64,000 nt of DNA from Streptomyces sp. Je 1-79. GTDB taxonomy: Bacteria; Actinomycetota; Actinomycetes; Streptomycetales; Streptomycetaceae. How positions within the stretch are numbered: position 1 is the stretch's first letter; each line of letters opens with the position of its first letter. The translations under genes and the position numbers were made by a program. Where the stretch lies: assembly GCF_025195125.1 (NCBI RefSeq), contig NZ_JAMGSL010000001.1, positions 281,072-345,071 on the forward strand, written 5' to 3'. The notes below the pieces were generated by a model. That model was not told the DNA's origin, did not search any database, and was given only the letters and a program-made list of their open reading frames with translations. Below, piece after piece: positions 1 through 7,607 of the stretch.

Positions 1-200
1 CCCCCGCCCCGGCGTGCGGGGGGCCCGGCTCTCGCTCGTCGGCGGCGCATGAAGACGCGAGCCGGGGGTACCGCGCGGATGGCGGTCAGGGGGCCTGTTC
101 TCTGCGCCGACCGCCGTACAGTCGAGTGGTCAGTGGAGACGAGCGACGCGTTGCCGGTCTCGGGGTGAGCGGCGCGTCACGCGGTTCGCGGAGGCGAACG

Positions 201-1919
201 ATGAGTTTTCCCTTGCCCGACAGCGTCGACGCCCTCAAGAGCATGATCGGCCGGGAGGTCTCCTCCCTGCGCGCGGCCGTGCGCAGGAACGCGGGGAGCC
301 CCATGGCCGGTCCGTCCGGTACGGAGATGGCGTCGCCCTTGCAGTCCCTGGCCGTCCTCCCGCCCCACAGGGATCCGGACGGGGCGTCGCGGTGCCTGTG
401 CAGCACCCACGAGCCGGGCGGCAGCGGGGTGTGCTCGGTGCTGCCCGCGATCCCCGCCTCCGCCGTCCTGCTGGAGCCCGTGTGGGACGAGGCCGACGCC
501 GTCCTGGACTTCCGGATCGTGGCCGGCAACCGCGTCCGTTCGGCGGACTGGCTGGAGGCACCCGACCACCTGGTCGGACAGCGGTTCCTGGAGGCGCGGC
601 CCGGTGCGGCGCACTCGGGTCTGCTGGCCGCCCTGGCGGACGTGATGGACACGGGCAGGCCCCTGGACGGCCGAGTGATCGACTACACGGAGGAGCGCCT
701 CGGCCGGATCCACCGGACTCCGCTGCTGTACTCCGCCGCGCGCTGCGGTGAACAGGTGCTGGCGACGTGGCGGCCCGTGCAGAGCCAGGCCGAACTGCTG
801 ACCATCGACGCGCAGTATCTGGCGTCGATGGGGTGGGGGAACTGGGATCTGTTGTCGGGGAAGGTGACCTGGTCGGAGGGGCTCAGCCGGATCTTCCACG
901 CCGAAGTGCGCATGCCGTGGTCGCTGGAGCAGCTGTGCGACGCGCTGCTGCCGGACGATCTGACGGCCTTCTCCGAGTTCCTCACCTCGGTGCTCGCGGG
1001 CGAAGAGCCCGCCTGGACCCGGATCCGCTTCCTGGTACTCGGAGAGCTCCGCACACTCGACCTGCTCGGCCGGCCGGTCGCCGGGACGGACGGCAGGCCG
1101 TGGGCGGTCAATCTGGTGGCTCGCGACCTCACCCCGCAGATCCGCAGTCGGCGGCGGCTGGCCGAGACGGAGCTGGAGTCGGATTGGCTGCGGCGCCAGA
1201 CGGAGGCGGAGCGGAAGGTGGCGGACGCGCTGCGGGAGGCGATTCTCCCCACACTCCCCGAGGCGCTGGCGGCGGTCGGGCTGACGGTGGCGGCCGCCTA
1301 CCGGCCGGCCGAGCCGGACGCGGCGGTGGGCGGTGACTGGTACAAGTGCAGGCTGCTGCCGGACGGCCGGGTGCTCGTGGCGATCGGCGACGCCTCGGGC
1401 CACGGTCTGGACGCGGTGGCGCGCATGGCGCAGCAGCGGCACGCCCTGGCCGGCCTGGCGCAGACGGGCGCGTCCGCGGGGGAGGTCACCACGTGGCTGA
1501 ACGAGCTGGTGTGCAGCGATCCCGCCGGGCAGACGGCCACGGTCGTGACCGGCCACATCGACCAGGACAAGACCCTGCGCTGGGCCGACGCCGGTCATCC
1601 GGCGCCGCTGCTCCTGCGCGACGGCCGGGTCGAGCCGCTCGTCACCGAGCACCGCGGCCCGCTGCTCGGCGCGCTGCCGGGGTACGCGTACGAGACCTCG
1701 TCGACCCCGCTGCGCCCGGGCGATCTGCTCGTCCTCTACACCGACGGCATGGTCGAGCGCCGGGACGAGGAGGTGACGGTCGGGATCGACCGTCTGGCGA
1801 AGGCGGTGGCGGCCCTGGCCACGCTGGAACCCCGGCAGCTCATCGACCGGCTGGTGGACGATCCCGAGATCGTGGGCCACGAGGACGACGCCTGTCTGCT
1901 GGCGATCAGGGTGGACTGA
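201..1919 (+). CDS. PAS-domain SpoIIE-family protein phosphatase
   Basis: This is a cytoplasmic PP2C-type serine/threonine phosphatase of the SpoIIE/RsbU class. Such proteins usually dephosphorylate anti-sigma-factor antagonists in partner-switching stress or development pathways. The first ~300 residues hold two PAS-like sensor segments (around residues 90-200 and 210-330), followed by a short linker with coiled-coil character. The C-terminal ~230 residues are the phosphatase, with the acidic metal-binding motifs GGDWY, GDASGHG, YTDGMVERR and EDDA all present. I chose the ATG at 201 (572 aa) because GGAGG lies 6 nt upstream; an in-frame GTG at 126 would add 25 low-complexity residues and has no good ribosome site. 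No anti-sigma factor or antagonist gene is adjacent, so its partner cannot be named. The fold assignment is secure; the pathway is inferred. Confidence 0.9.
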   Translation: MSFPLPDSVDALKSMIGREVSSLRAAVRRNAGSPMAGPSGTEMASPLQSLAVLPPHRDPDGASRCLCSTHEPGGSGVCSVLPAIPASAVLLEPVWDEADAVLDFRIVAGNRVRSADWLEAPDHLVGQRFLEARPGAAHSGLLAALADVMDTGRPLDGRVIDYTEERLGRIHRTPLLYSAARCGEQVLATWRPVQSQAELLTIDAQYLASMGWGNWDLLSGKVTWSEGLSRIFHAEVRMPWSLEQLCDALLPDDLTAFSEFLTSVLAGEEPAWTRIRFLVLGELRTLDLLGRPVAGTDGRPWAVNLVARDLTPQIRSRRRLAETELESDWLRRQTEAERKVADALREAILPTLPEALAAVGLTVAAAYRPAEPDAAVGGDWYKCRLLPDGRVLVAIGDASGHGLDAVARMAQQRHALAGLAQTGASAGEVTTWLNELVCSDPAGQTATVVTGHIDQDKTLRWADAGHPAPLLLRDGRVEPLVTEHRGPLLGALPGYAYETSSTPLRPGDLLVLYTDGMVERRDEEVTVGIDRLAKAVAALATLEPRQLIDRLVDDPEIVGHEDDACLLAIRVD

Positions 1920-2149
1920 GAGCCCGTCGGGAGGCGACCGGGCCGCACTGTGCAGGTGACCTCACCGCGGGCGTCCGGTTCGGACGGCCCGGGGCACACG
2001 TGGGGCCGTCGGCACCCCGCGCCGAACCGGGAACGAGGCGCCATCATCGGAAAGGACGTGACCGTCGGTCTCCTGACGTGCCGGCGGGCCGTCGCCGACC
2101 TCTCACTGCTCGGGCCGGGCCCGAAGGCGTAGCGAAGGAGTGCTGCACC

Positions 2150-3370
2150 ATGCGCATCCTGATGGTGGGGGCGGGAGGTGTGGGTACGGCGATCACCAGG
2201 ATCGCGGCCCGCCGACCCTTCTTCGAACACATGGTCGTCGCCGACTACGACCCGGCGCGGGCGGAGTCCGCCGCGACCGCGCTGGGCGCGGAGGGACGCA
2301 GGTTCACCGCGGCCCGGCTCGACGCCTCGGACACCGCCGCGGTGCGGGCCGCCCTGGTCGAGCACCGCTGCGACGTCCTGCTCAACGCCACCGACCCGCG
2401 TTTCGTCCCGCCCCTCTTCGAGGCCGCGCTCGCCGAGCGCGCCCACTACCTCGACATGGCCATGTCCCTCTCCCGGCCCCACCCGTCGCGCCCGTACGAG
2501 GAGTGCGGTGTGAAGCTGGGCGACGAGCAGTTCGCCCGTACGGCCGAGTGGGTGGCGGCGGACCGCCTCGCCCTCGTCGGCATGGGCGTGGAGCCGGGCC
2601 TCTCGGACGTCTTCGCCCGCCACGCCTCCGACACGCTCTTCGACGAGATCGACGAGATCGGCATCCGCGACGGCGCCAACCTGGTCGTCGACGGATACGA
2701 CTTCGCCCCCTCGTTCAACATCTGGACCACGATCGAGGAGTGCCTCAACCCGCCCGTCGTCTACGAGGAGGGGCGGGGCTGGTTCACCACCGAGCCCTTC
2801 AGCGAGCCGGAGGTCTTCGACTTCCCGGACGGCATCGGCCCCGTGGAGTGCGTGAACGTCGAACACGAAGAGGTGCTGCTGGTTCCCCGGTGGCTGAAGG
2901 CCCGTCGGGTCACCTTCAAGTACGGTCTCGGCGACGAGTTCATCGGCGTCCTGCGCACCCTCCACAAGCTGGGGCTCGACCGCACGGATCCGGTGAGCGT
3001 GGAGGGAGCCGAGGGCCGGGTCGCGGTCTCGCCCCGCAACGTCGTCGCCGCCTGTCTGCCCGACCCCGCGACCCTCGGCGACCGGATGCACGGCAAGACG
3101 TGCGCGGGCACCTGGGTCAAGGGAACCAAGGACGGCCGGCCCCGCGAGGTGTACCTCTACCACGTGGTCGACAACCAGTGGTCCATGAGCGAGTACGGCT
3201 CCCAGGCCGTCGTGTGGCAGACCGCCGTCAACCCCGTGATCGCCCTCGAACTCGTCGCGTCCGGCGCCTGGCAGGGCAGTGGGGTACTGGGCCCGGAGGC
3301 GATGCCGTCGCAGCCCTTCCTCGACCTGCTCACGGAGTACGGCGCGCCGTGGGGCCTGCGCGAGCAGTGA
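2150..3370 (+). CDS. Saccharopine dehydrogenase family oxidoreductase
   Basis: A 406-aa NAD(P)-dependent oxidoreductase of the saccharopine dehydrogenase / carboxynorspermidine synthase-like family. The N terminus is a Rossmann fold (MRILMVGAGGVGTAITRIA, then an acidic D in VVADYD at the end of strand 2), followed by LLNATDPRF and the GVEPGLSDVFARH segment typical of the family. The length fits the family. The ATG at 2150 is preceded by AAGGAG with 9 nt spacing. The substrate is not evident: members make or cleave secondary amines such as saccharopine or carboxynorspermidine. The next gene is an amino-acid/polyamine-type permease, which is compatible with amine or amino-acid metabolism but does not prove a shared pathway. 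The intergenic 1920-2149 shows no further gene. Confidence 0.85.
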   Translation: MRILMVGAGGVGTAITRIAARRPFFEHMVVADYDPARAESAATALGAEGRRFTAARLDASDTAAVRAALVEHRCDVLLNATDPRFVPPLFEAALAERAHYLDMAMSLSRPHPSRPYEECGVKLGDEQFARTAEWVAADRLALVGMGVEPGLSDVFARHASDTLFDEIDEIGIRDGANLVVDGYDFAPSFNIWTTIEECLNPPVVYEEGRGWFTTEPFSEPEVFDFPDGIGPVECVNVEHEEVLLVPRWLKARRVTFKYGLGDEFIGVLRTLHKLGLDRTDPVSVEGAEGRVAVSPRNVVAACLPDPATLGDRMHGKTCAGTWVKGTKDGRPREVYLYHVVDNQWSMSEYGSQAVVWQTAVNPVIALELVASGAWQGSGVLGPEAMPSQPFLDLLTEYGAPWGLREQ

Positions 3371-3429
3371 CGGCCGCCCGAACCCGACCGGCACTGCGCG
3401 AGCGGTGACGGCGCCCGAACCCGGCCGGC
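3357..3429. repeat. Imperfect ~36-bp tandem duplication over a stop codon
   Basis: The segment 3357-3392, which contains the stop codon of the saccharopine-dehydrogenase-like gene, is repeated with a few changes at 3395-3429. Both copies start with TGCGCGAGC and run into a CCCGAACCCG core. It looks like a local slippage duplication of a gene end. Confidence 0.6.
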
Positions 3430-3460
3430 GTACCTGCGCATGCAGGGCAGGCCGAGCCTC

Positions 3461-3479
3461 CCTACGATGAAGGCGTAGG
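3461..3479. promoter_or_regulatory. Small inverted repeat upstream of the permease gene
   Basis: CCTACG (3461-3466) and CGTAGG (3474-3479) form a perfect 6-bp inverted repeat with a 7-nt spacer. It includes TACGAT, which resembles a -10 hexamer, about 50 nt before the permease start. It could be an operator over a promoter; no strong -35 is visible. Confidence 0.3.
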
Positions 3480-3516
3480 TCACGCCGTTCTGTCCGAGCT
3501 CGACGAGCGAGGGAAC

Positions 3517-5025
3517 ATGGCCGCCGAGGATGCCGCGCCCACCGGGCGCCCAGTGGGTTTGAAGCCCAACGCGATCGGTTTCGTCGATGCCCTTGTCATC
3601 GGGCTCAACGCGACCTCGCCCGCGTACTCGCTCGCGGCTGTCATCGGCCCGATCGTGGCACTGGCCGGAATCTACGCGCCAGGCGTGATGTTCGCGTCCT
3701 TCGTGCCGATGCTGCTGATCGCGTCGGCGTTCTACTACCTCAACAAGGTCGACCAGGACTGCGGCACGACCTTCTCCTGGGTCACCCGCGCCATGGGCCC
3801 CTGGGCCGGCTGGCTCGGCGGATGGGCCATCGCGATGACCGGAGTCCTGGTCGTCGGCTCGCTCGCCGATGTGGCCGTGAGCTTCGCCCTGCTCGCCTTC
3901 GGCCTCGACAGCTGGGTGGACAACGCCTTCGTACGCCAGCTGCTGACCGTGCTGCTCATCCTGGTGATGACCGCCGTGTGCGTCATCGGCACCGAACTGT
4001 CCGCCAAGGTGCAGAACGTCCTCATCCTGGCTCAGGTCGCCTGCCTGCTCATCTTCGTGGCCATCGCGCTCTACGCCGTCTACAACGGCACCAGCAAGTA
4101 CCCGGCGATCGAACCCGCCTTCAGCTGGCTGAATCCGTTCGGCGCCGGAGGCGCGGCGCTGACCGGCGGGCTGCTCCTCGGCGTCTTCATCTACTGGGGC
4201 TGGGAATCGGCGGTCAACCTCACCGAAGAGGTCAAGGACTCCGCGACCGCCCCCGGCAAGGCGGGCCTCTGGTCGACCGTCATCCTGCTCGTGACCTACG
4301 TGTCCGTGGGCTTCGCGGTCGTCGCCTACGCCGGTCCGACGTTCCTGGCGGAGAACGCCGACGAGGAGGAGTTCATCTTCGCCCAGCTCGCCGGGGACGT
4401 ACTGGGCGGCTGGGACTGGATCCTGCTCCTGGCCGTCTCCACCTCGGCCATCGCCTCCACCCAGACCACCATCATCCCGGCCTCGCGCACCGCGCTGTCC
4501 ATGGCGCGCCGCCGGGCGCTGCCCGCCCACTACGGCCACATCAGCCCGCGCTTCCGCACCCCCGACGTGAGTACGTGGTGGGTCGCCGCCATCGCCATCG
4601 GCTGGTACCTCGTCGTGAGCCAGATCAGCTCCAACGCGCTCTTCGACTCGCTCACCGCGCTCTCGTTGCTGATCGCCTTCTACTACGCGCTCACGGGCAT
4701 CGCCTGCGCGGTCTACTACCGCCGCCACCTCCTCGAGAGCGTCCACAACTTCCTGCTGATCGGACTGGGTCCCCTGGTCGGTGCCGGACTGCTGGCCTGG
4801 CTCCTGGTGCGGTCCGTCGCCGACATGTCCGACCCGGAGAACTCCTACAGCGGCACCTCGTGGTTCGGCCTCGGTCCGCCGCTGGTCATCGGCATCGGCA
4901 TCGCGCTGACCGGCGTGGTCATCATGTTCGTATGGCGCCTGCGGTCGCCCGCGTTCTGGCGGGAGCGCCCGAGCGTCGCCGACCCCGACCTGGTCCACGG
5001 CCGAGGCCACGGCAAGGAGTCCTGA
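3517..5025 (+). CDS. APC-superfamily amino acid permease
   Basis: A 502-aa integral membrane protein with about twelve hydrophobic segments from residue ~20 to ~475. It has the N-terminal APC signature (GFVDALVIGLNATSPAYSLA) and a later GVFIYWGWESAVNLTEEVKD segment typical of amino acid/polyamine/organocation transporters. It would import amino acids or amines by proton-coupled symport across the cytoplasmic membrane; the substrate cannot be told from sequence. The stop codon is separated by one base from the ATG of the universal stress protein gene (TGAGATG), so the two are co-translated. APC permease plus UspA pairs are common in actinobacteria and suggest stress- or energy-linked control of the transporter, but this is inference. 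Confidence 0.9.
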   Translation: MAAEDAAPTGRPVGLKPNAIGFVDALVIGLNATSPAYSLAAVIGPIVALAGIYAPGVMFASFVPMLLIASAFYYLNKVDQDCGTTFSWVTRAMGPWAGWLGGWAIAMTGVLVVGSLADVAVSFALLAFGLDSWVDNAFVRQLLTVLLILVMTAVCVIGTELSAKVQNVLILAQVACLLIFVAIALYAVYNGTSKYPAIEPAFSWLNPFGAGGAALTGGLLLGVFIYWGWESAVNLTEEVKDSATAPGKAGLWSTVILLVTYVSVGFAVVAYAGPTFLAENADEEEFIFAQLAGDVLGGWDWILLLAVSTSAIASTQTTIIPASRTALSMARRRALPAHYGHISPRFRTPDVSTWWVAAIAIGWYLVVSQISSNALFDSLTALSLLIAFYYALTGIACAVYYRRHLLESVHNFLLIGLGPLVGAGLLAWLLVRSVADMSDPENSYSGTSWFGLGPPLVIGIGIALTGVVIMFVWRLRSPAFWRERPSVADPDLVHGRGHGKES

Positions 5026-5026
5026 G

Positions 5027-5443
5027 ATGTCGGTCGTTCTGGGCTACGACGAATCCCCCGGCGCCGCTCGGGCGCTGCGCATCGCGGTCGAGGTGGCCGC
5101 CGCGTTCGACGAGCGTCTCGTCCTGGTCTACGGGGCCGCCGTCCCCGGGCCCACGGGCGAGGAGTACGCGTCGCACCACGAGGCCATCCGCCAGGCCGGC
5201 CGTACCGGCCTGGAGCACGCGGTCGCCGAGGCCGACCGGGCAGGTGTCCCGACCGTCGTCGAGGTGATCGACGACAAGCCGGCCCAGGCCTTGATCGACG
5301 CGGCCCGCCGCCACGCGGCCCGCGTCATCGTGGTCGGCAGCTGGGGCGAGAGTCCGATGCGCGGCGCGCTCCTCGGCTCGACGCCCCACAAACTCCTGCA
5401 CATGTCCACCGTGCCCGTCCTCTGCGTCCCGCCGGAGGAATAG
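5027..5443 (+). CDS. Universal stress protein (UspA family)
   Basis: A 138-aa single-domain USP. It starts MSVVLGYDESPGAARALRIA, the usual beta-strand plus Asp start of the family, and ends with an ATP-binding loop of the G-2x-G-9x-G(S/T) type (GSWGESPMRGALLGS, around residues 103-118) followed by VPVLCVPPEE. The intact loop suggests it binds ATP. It is coupled to the permease gene upstream and may regulate or respond to that transporter. The next gene, at 5472, is convergent. Confidence 0.9.
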   Translation: MSVVLGYDESPGAARALRIAVEVAAAFDERLVLVYGAAVPGPTGEEYASHHEAIRQAGRTGLEHAVAEADRAGVPTVVEVIDDKPAQALIDAARRHAARVIVVGSWGESPMRGALLGSTPHKLLHMSTVPVLCVPPEE

Positions 5444-5471
5444 GGCGCGCATCGCAGGGCGTGACACCACC

Positions 5472-6071
5472 TCACTTGGCCGGTGTCCGCCCGGAACCGG
5501 CCCGGTCGGCCGGGGTCAGGGCGTCGAGGGCGCGGTCGAGGGCCTCGACCAGCTGAGGGTGTTCCCCGGGGGTGTACAGCATGCGCAGCGCCAGCCCGTC
5601 GGAGACCGCGATGACGGCGTCGGCGGTGGCGACGGGGCGGGAACAGCCTGCCGTCCCGAGCCAGGCGGCGAGAGCCTCCCGGATGTCCGTGTCGAGCCGG
5701 CGCCGGATCTCGGCCAGGCGGGGGTGGTGGGCGGCGTAAACGGCGAAGGCGAGCTGGGCGGCGGCCTCGGCGCGACGCTCGTCGTCCAGCGGCAGCGTGG
5801 TGAGCACCAGTTCGCGCAGCGCTTCCCGCAGGGGGAGCGCGGTGTCCACCTGGGCCATTCGCTGCTCGACGCGCTCCCCGGCCAGTTCGGCGGCGAAGTG
5901 AAGCATCTCCTCCCTGGTCCGGAAGTACTTCTGCACAGCACCCGCCGACCGGCCGCTGGCGGCGGCCACGGTACGCACACTGACCTGGTCCATGCCCTGC
6001 TCGCCGGCCAGCCGCAGCAGGGCGGCACCGATCTGGCGGCGCTGTTCGGGCCGGTCGACGGCTTTGGGCAT
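5472..6071 (-). CDS. TetR-family transcriptional regulator
   Basis: A 199-aa repressor. The N terminus (residues ~8-55) carries a TetR helix-turn-helix: RRQIGAALLRLAGEQG, then VRTVAAASGRSAGAVQKYFRTREEM. The rest is a TetR-type all-alpha ligand domain. I chose the ATG at 6071 because GAGGAG lies 7 nt upstream; a second ATG at 6077 is only one nucleotide from that site. The reading frame runs open further upstream to 6425, but that extension covers the operator and the oppositely oriented DUF1707 gene and is spurious. It is divergent from the DUF1707 gene, with a 32-bp palindrome between them, so autoregulation and control of that gene are likely. The ligand is unknown. Confidence 0.88.
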   Translation of the reverse strand: MPKAVDRPEQRRQIGAALLRLAGEQGMDQVSVRTVAAASGRSAGAVQKYFRTREEMLHFAAELAGERVEQRMAQVDTALPLREALRELVLTTLPLDDERRAEAAAQLAFAVYAAHHPRLAEIRRRLDTDIREALAAWLGTAGCSRPVATADAVIAVSDGLALRMLYTPGEHPQLVEALDRALDALTPADRAGSGRTPAK

Positions 6072-6082
6072 CGTCATGCTCC

Positions 6083-6114
6083 TCACTTTGAGATACGGTC
6101 GTATTCTAAAGTGA
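6083..6114. promoter_or_regulatory. 32-bp symmetric operator between TetR and DUF1707 genes
   Basis: Outer arms TCACTTT (6083-6089) and AAAGTGA (6108-6114) and inner arms ATACG (6093-6097) and CGTAT (6100-6104) share one centre at 6098/6099. Only the 3-bp blocks between the inner and outer arms do not match. The size and two-level symmetry fit a TetR operator bound by one or two dimers. It overlaps the start regions of both divergent genes. Confidence 0.7.
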
Positions 6115-6126
6115 AGGGGGAACGTG

Positions 6127-6549
6127 ATGAGCGAACGAAACGACAACGAAATGGCCGCGGTGGCCAAGCGCGTCTCCGACCAGGACCGCGACGCCGCTCT
6201 CGCCGTCCTGGCGGCAGCCCTGGCCGAGGGCCGCCTGGACCCGCAGGAGCACGCCGTACGGGCGCAGACCGCTCTGCGGGCCCGTACCACCACCGACCTC
6301 ACCGATCTGACGGCCGATCTTCCCGCCCCTGCTCCGTCCCGCGCGGAACGGGACCGCAAGGACCTCGCCGAGTGGCTCGCGGAGTGGCGGTACTGGCTGG
6401 GCGGCCTGGTGATCATGTCCGGCATCTGGGGCGTGCGCTGTCTCCAGAAGGGAGAGTTGAGCTTCTACTGGCCGGTGACGCCGCTGGGCATCTGGGCGGC
6501 GATCCTGATCGCCGTCGCGATCTGGCCCAGTGACGAGGACGACGACTGA
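6127..6549 (+). CDS. DUF1707 domain membrane protein
   Basis: A 140-aa protein. Residues ~12-65 are a DUF1707 domain (VSDQDRDAALAVLAAALAEGRLD, then EHAVRAQTALRARTTTDLTDLTADLP), a small helical module common in actinobacterial membrane proteins. The C terminus has two hydrophobic segments (YWLGGLVIMSGIWGV and WPVTPLGIWAAILIAVAIW) and ends in an acidic DEDDD tail. The ATG at 6127 has GAAGGGGG 6 nt upstream; a GTG at 6124 is too close to it. Function is unknown. Its position across a shared operator from the TetR gene suggests it is that regulator's target. Confidence 0.82.
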   Translation: MSERNDNEMAAVAKRVSDQDRDAALAVLAAALAEGRLDPQEHAVRAQTALRARTTTDLTDLTADLPAPAPSRAERDRKDLAEWLAEWRYWLGGLVIMSGIWGVRCLQKGELSFYWPVTPLGIWAAILIAVAIWPSDEDDD

Positions 6550-6583
6550 CGACGGCTCCGCAGCTGCCCGGGCTACTCCAACC

Positions 6584-6607
6584 TGCGGATCCTCCCGGCG
6601 ATCCGCA
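6584..6607. terminator. Hairpin between DUF1707 gene and repeat-protein gene
   Basis: TGCGGATC (6584-6591) and GATCCGCA (6600-6607) form a perfect 8-bp stem with an 8-nt loop. There is no T tract. It may weakly terminate the upstream transcript or act in the leader of the downstream cassette. Confidence 0.35.
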
Positions 6608-6635
6608 CCGGCTTGCGCCGCTCGCCGCAGCGGTC

Positions 6636-7607
6636 ATGGATACATTCCGGCTCGGGCGGCCGGCAGCGGCCGAAGCCCTCCTCGGCCGCCCGCGGGCGGC
6701 CGCCGCGACGAGTGAGAGCGGGCATGGCGTGGACCGTCGGGATCATCGGGATCAAGGGACGTCGGCACTGAGCGACGCCGGGGCGGCGCGCCGGGTGGAG
6801 GCCCTCTTCAAGGCCATGGCGGCCGACTTCCTCCTCCGCGAACAGTTCGTCACCGATCCGGCTCAGATCGTCGCCGAGTACGTCCGGGGCGAGCGACTGG
6901 AACAGCGCCGGGCGGAGGACACCAACCGGCTCATCCACGCGGTGATGTCCAACCCGGGACTCGTCCGCTGGATCCGGGACTTCGCGCGCCGGGCCCGCCA
7001 GAACGGCGCGGCCCCGGACTCCGGCCTCGCCGACTTCGGCCGGGCGGTGATCGACAACCGCGCGACGCACGTCGTGACGGCCCTGGCCGCCTGCTCGGGG
7101 GAGCAGTCGGGCGTCGTGGGGTTCGACACGTCGTTCCTTCGCGTCGTCGCCGACAGCGGCATCTTCGGTGTGACCGCGTCGACCGAGGTGAGTGGGACGC
7201 ACATGTCGACGGGCGGGAGCGGGACGGATCCGCTGACGGAGTCGAGCGGTACACACGTCTCCCTGGCGGCGGATGCGGATCCGTTGACCGAGGTGAGTGG
7301 CACGCACGTGTCGACAGGTGGCAGTGGGACGGACCCGTTGACGGAGTCGAGTGGTACGCATGTGTCGTTGCCGGCGGATGCGGATCCGTTGACCGAGGTG
7401 AGTGGCACGCACATGTCGACAGGTGGCAGTGGGACGGATCCGCTGACCGAGTCGAGCGGTACGCACGTCTCCCTGGCGGCCATGAGCGCCGACGACGTCG
7501 GCCGGATCCTCGGGAGCGGGTCCGGGAAGGTGGCGCTGGAGGCGCTCATGCGGTACTCCGTCGAACTGCGCGACCGCGGGCTGCTGGACCGCCCCGGCAC
7601 ATGGTGA
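6636..7607 (+). CDS. Six-repeat TE(V/S)SGTH(M/V)S protein, candidate modified substrate
   Basis: I do not recognise this protein. Up to 323 aa, it has three parts. Residues ~48-180 form a helical N-terminal region (LFKAMAADFLLREQFVTDPA and onward) that reads like a leader-type helical domain. Residues 183-282 are an exact alternation of an 18-aa unit (TEVSGTHMSTGGSGTDPL and near-identical copies) and a 17-aa unit (TESSGTHVSLAADADPL). Each occurs three times, the last truncated, giving six SGTH(M/V)S motifs. A ~41-aa tail follows. The stop overlaps the dioxygenase start (ATGGTGA), so the two are co-translated. The repeats, coupled to a hydroxylase and a methyltransferase, suggest the protein is their substrate, as in multi-core RiPP precursors; this is inference. 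The start is uncertain: ATG 6636 lacks a clear ribosome site, and GTG 6729 is an in-frame alternative that keeps the helical region. Confidence 0.75.
   Translation: MDTFRLGRPAAAEALLGRPRAAAATSESGHGVDRRDHRDQGTSALSDAGAARRVEALFKAMAADFLLREQFVTDPAQIVAEYVRGERLEQRRAEDTNRLIHAVMSNPGLVRWIRDFARRARQNGAAPDSGLADFGRAVIDNRATHVVTALAACSGEQSGVVGFDTSFLRVVADSGIFGVTASTEVSGTHMSTGGSGTDPLTESSGTHVSLAADADPLTEVSGTHVSTGGSGTDPLTESSGTHVSLPADADPLTEVSGTHMSTGGSGTDPLTESSGTHVSLAAMSADDVGRILGSGSGKVALEALMRYSVELRDRGLLDRPGTW
7182..7481 (+). repeat. 105-bp in-frame tandem repeat array (A-B-A-B-A-B)
   Basis: Three 54-bp A units start at 7182, 7287 and 7392. B units of 51 bp start at 7236 and 7341, with a shortened one at 7446. Copies differ at a few mostly synonymous positions. 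The DNA uses AGT, ACA, GGT and TTG codons that are rare in the surrounding genes. It is coding repeat, not CRISPR: there are no spacers. Confidence 0.9.

Noticed and set aside
1..200. Possible upstream gene end
   Set aside because: No frame with domain content or a credible start is visible; this looks like leader and promoter sequence of the phosphatase gene.
6072..6425. N-terminal extension of the TetR gene
   Set aside because: It would cross the operator and the DUF1707 gene. The Ser/Arg-rich sequence is a GC artefact, and a good ribosome site supports the start at 6071.
7182..7481. Regular direct repeats resembling a CRISPR array
   Set aside because: Units are contiguous, multiples of 3, in frame and encode near-identical peptide; there are no unique spacers and no cas genes.
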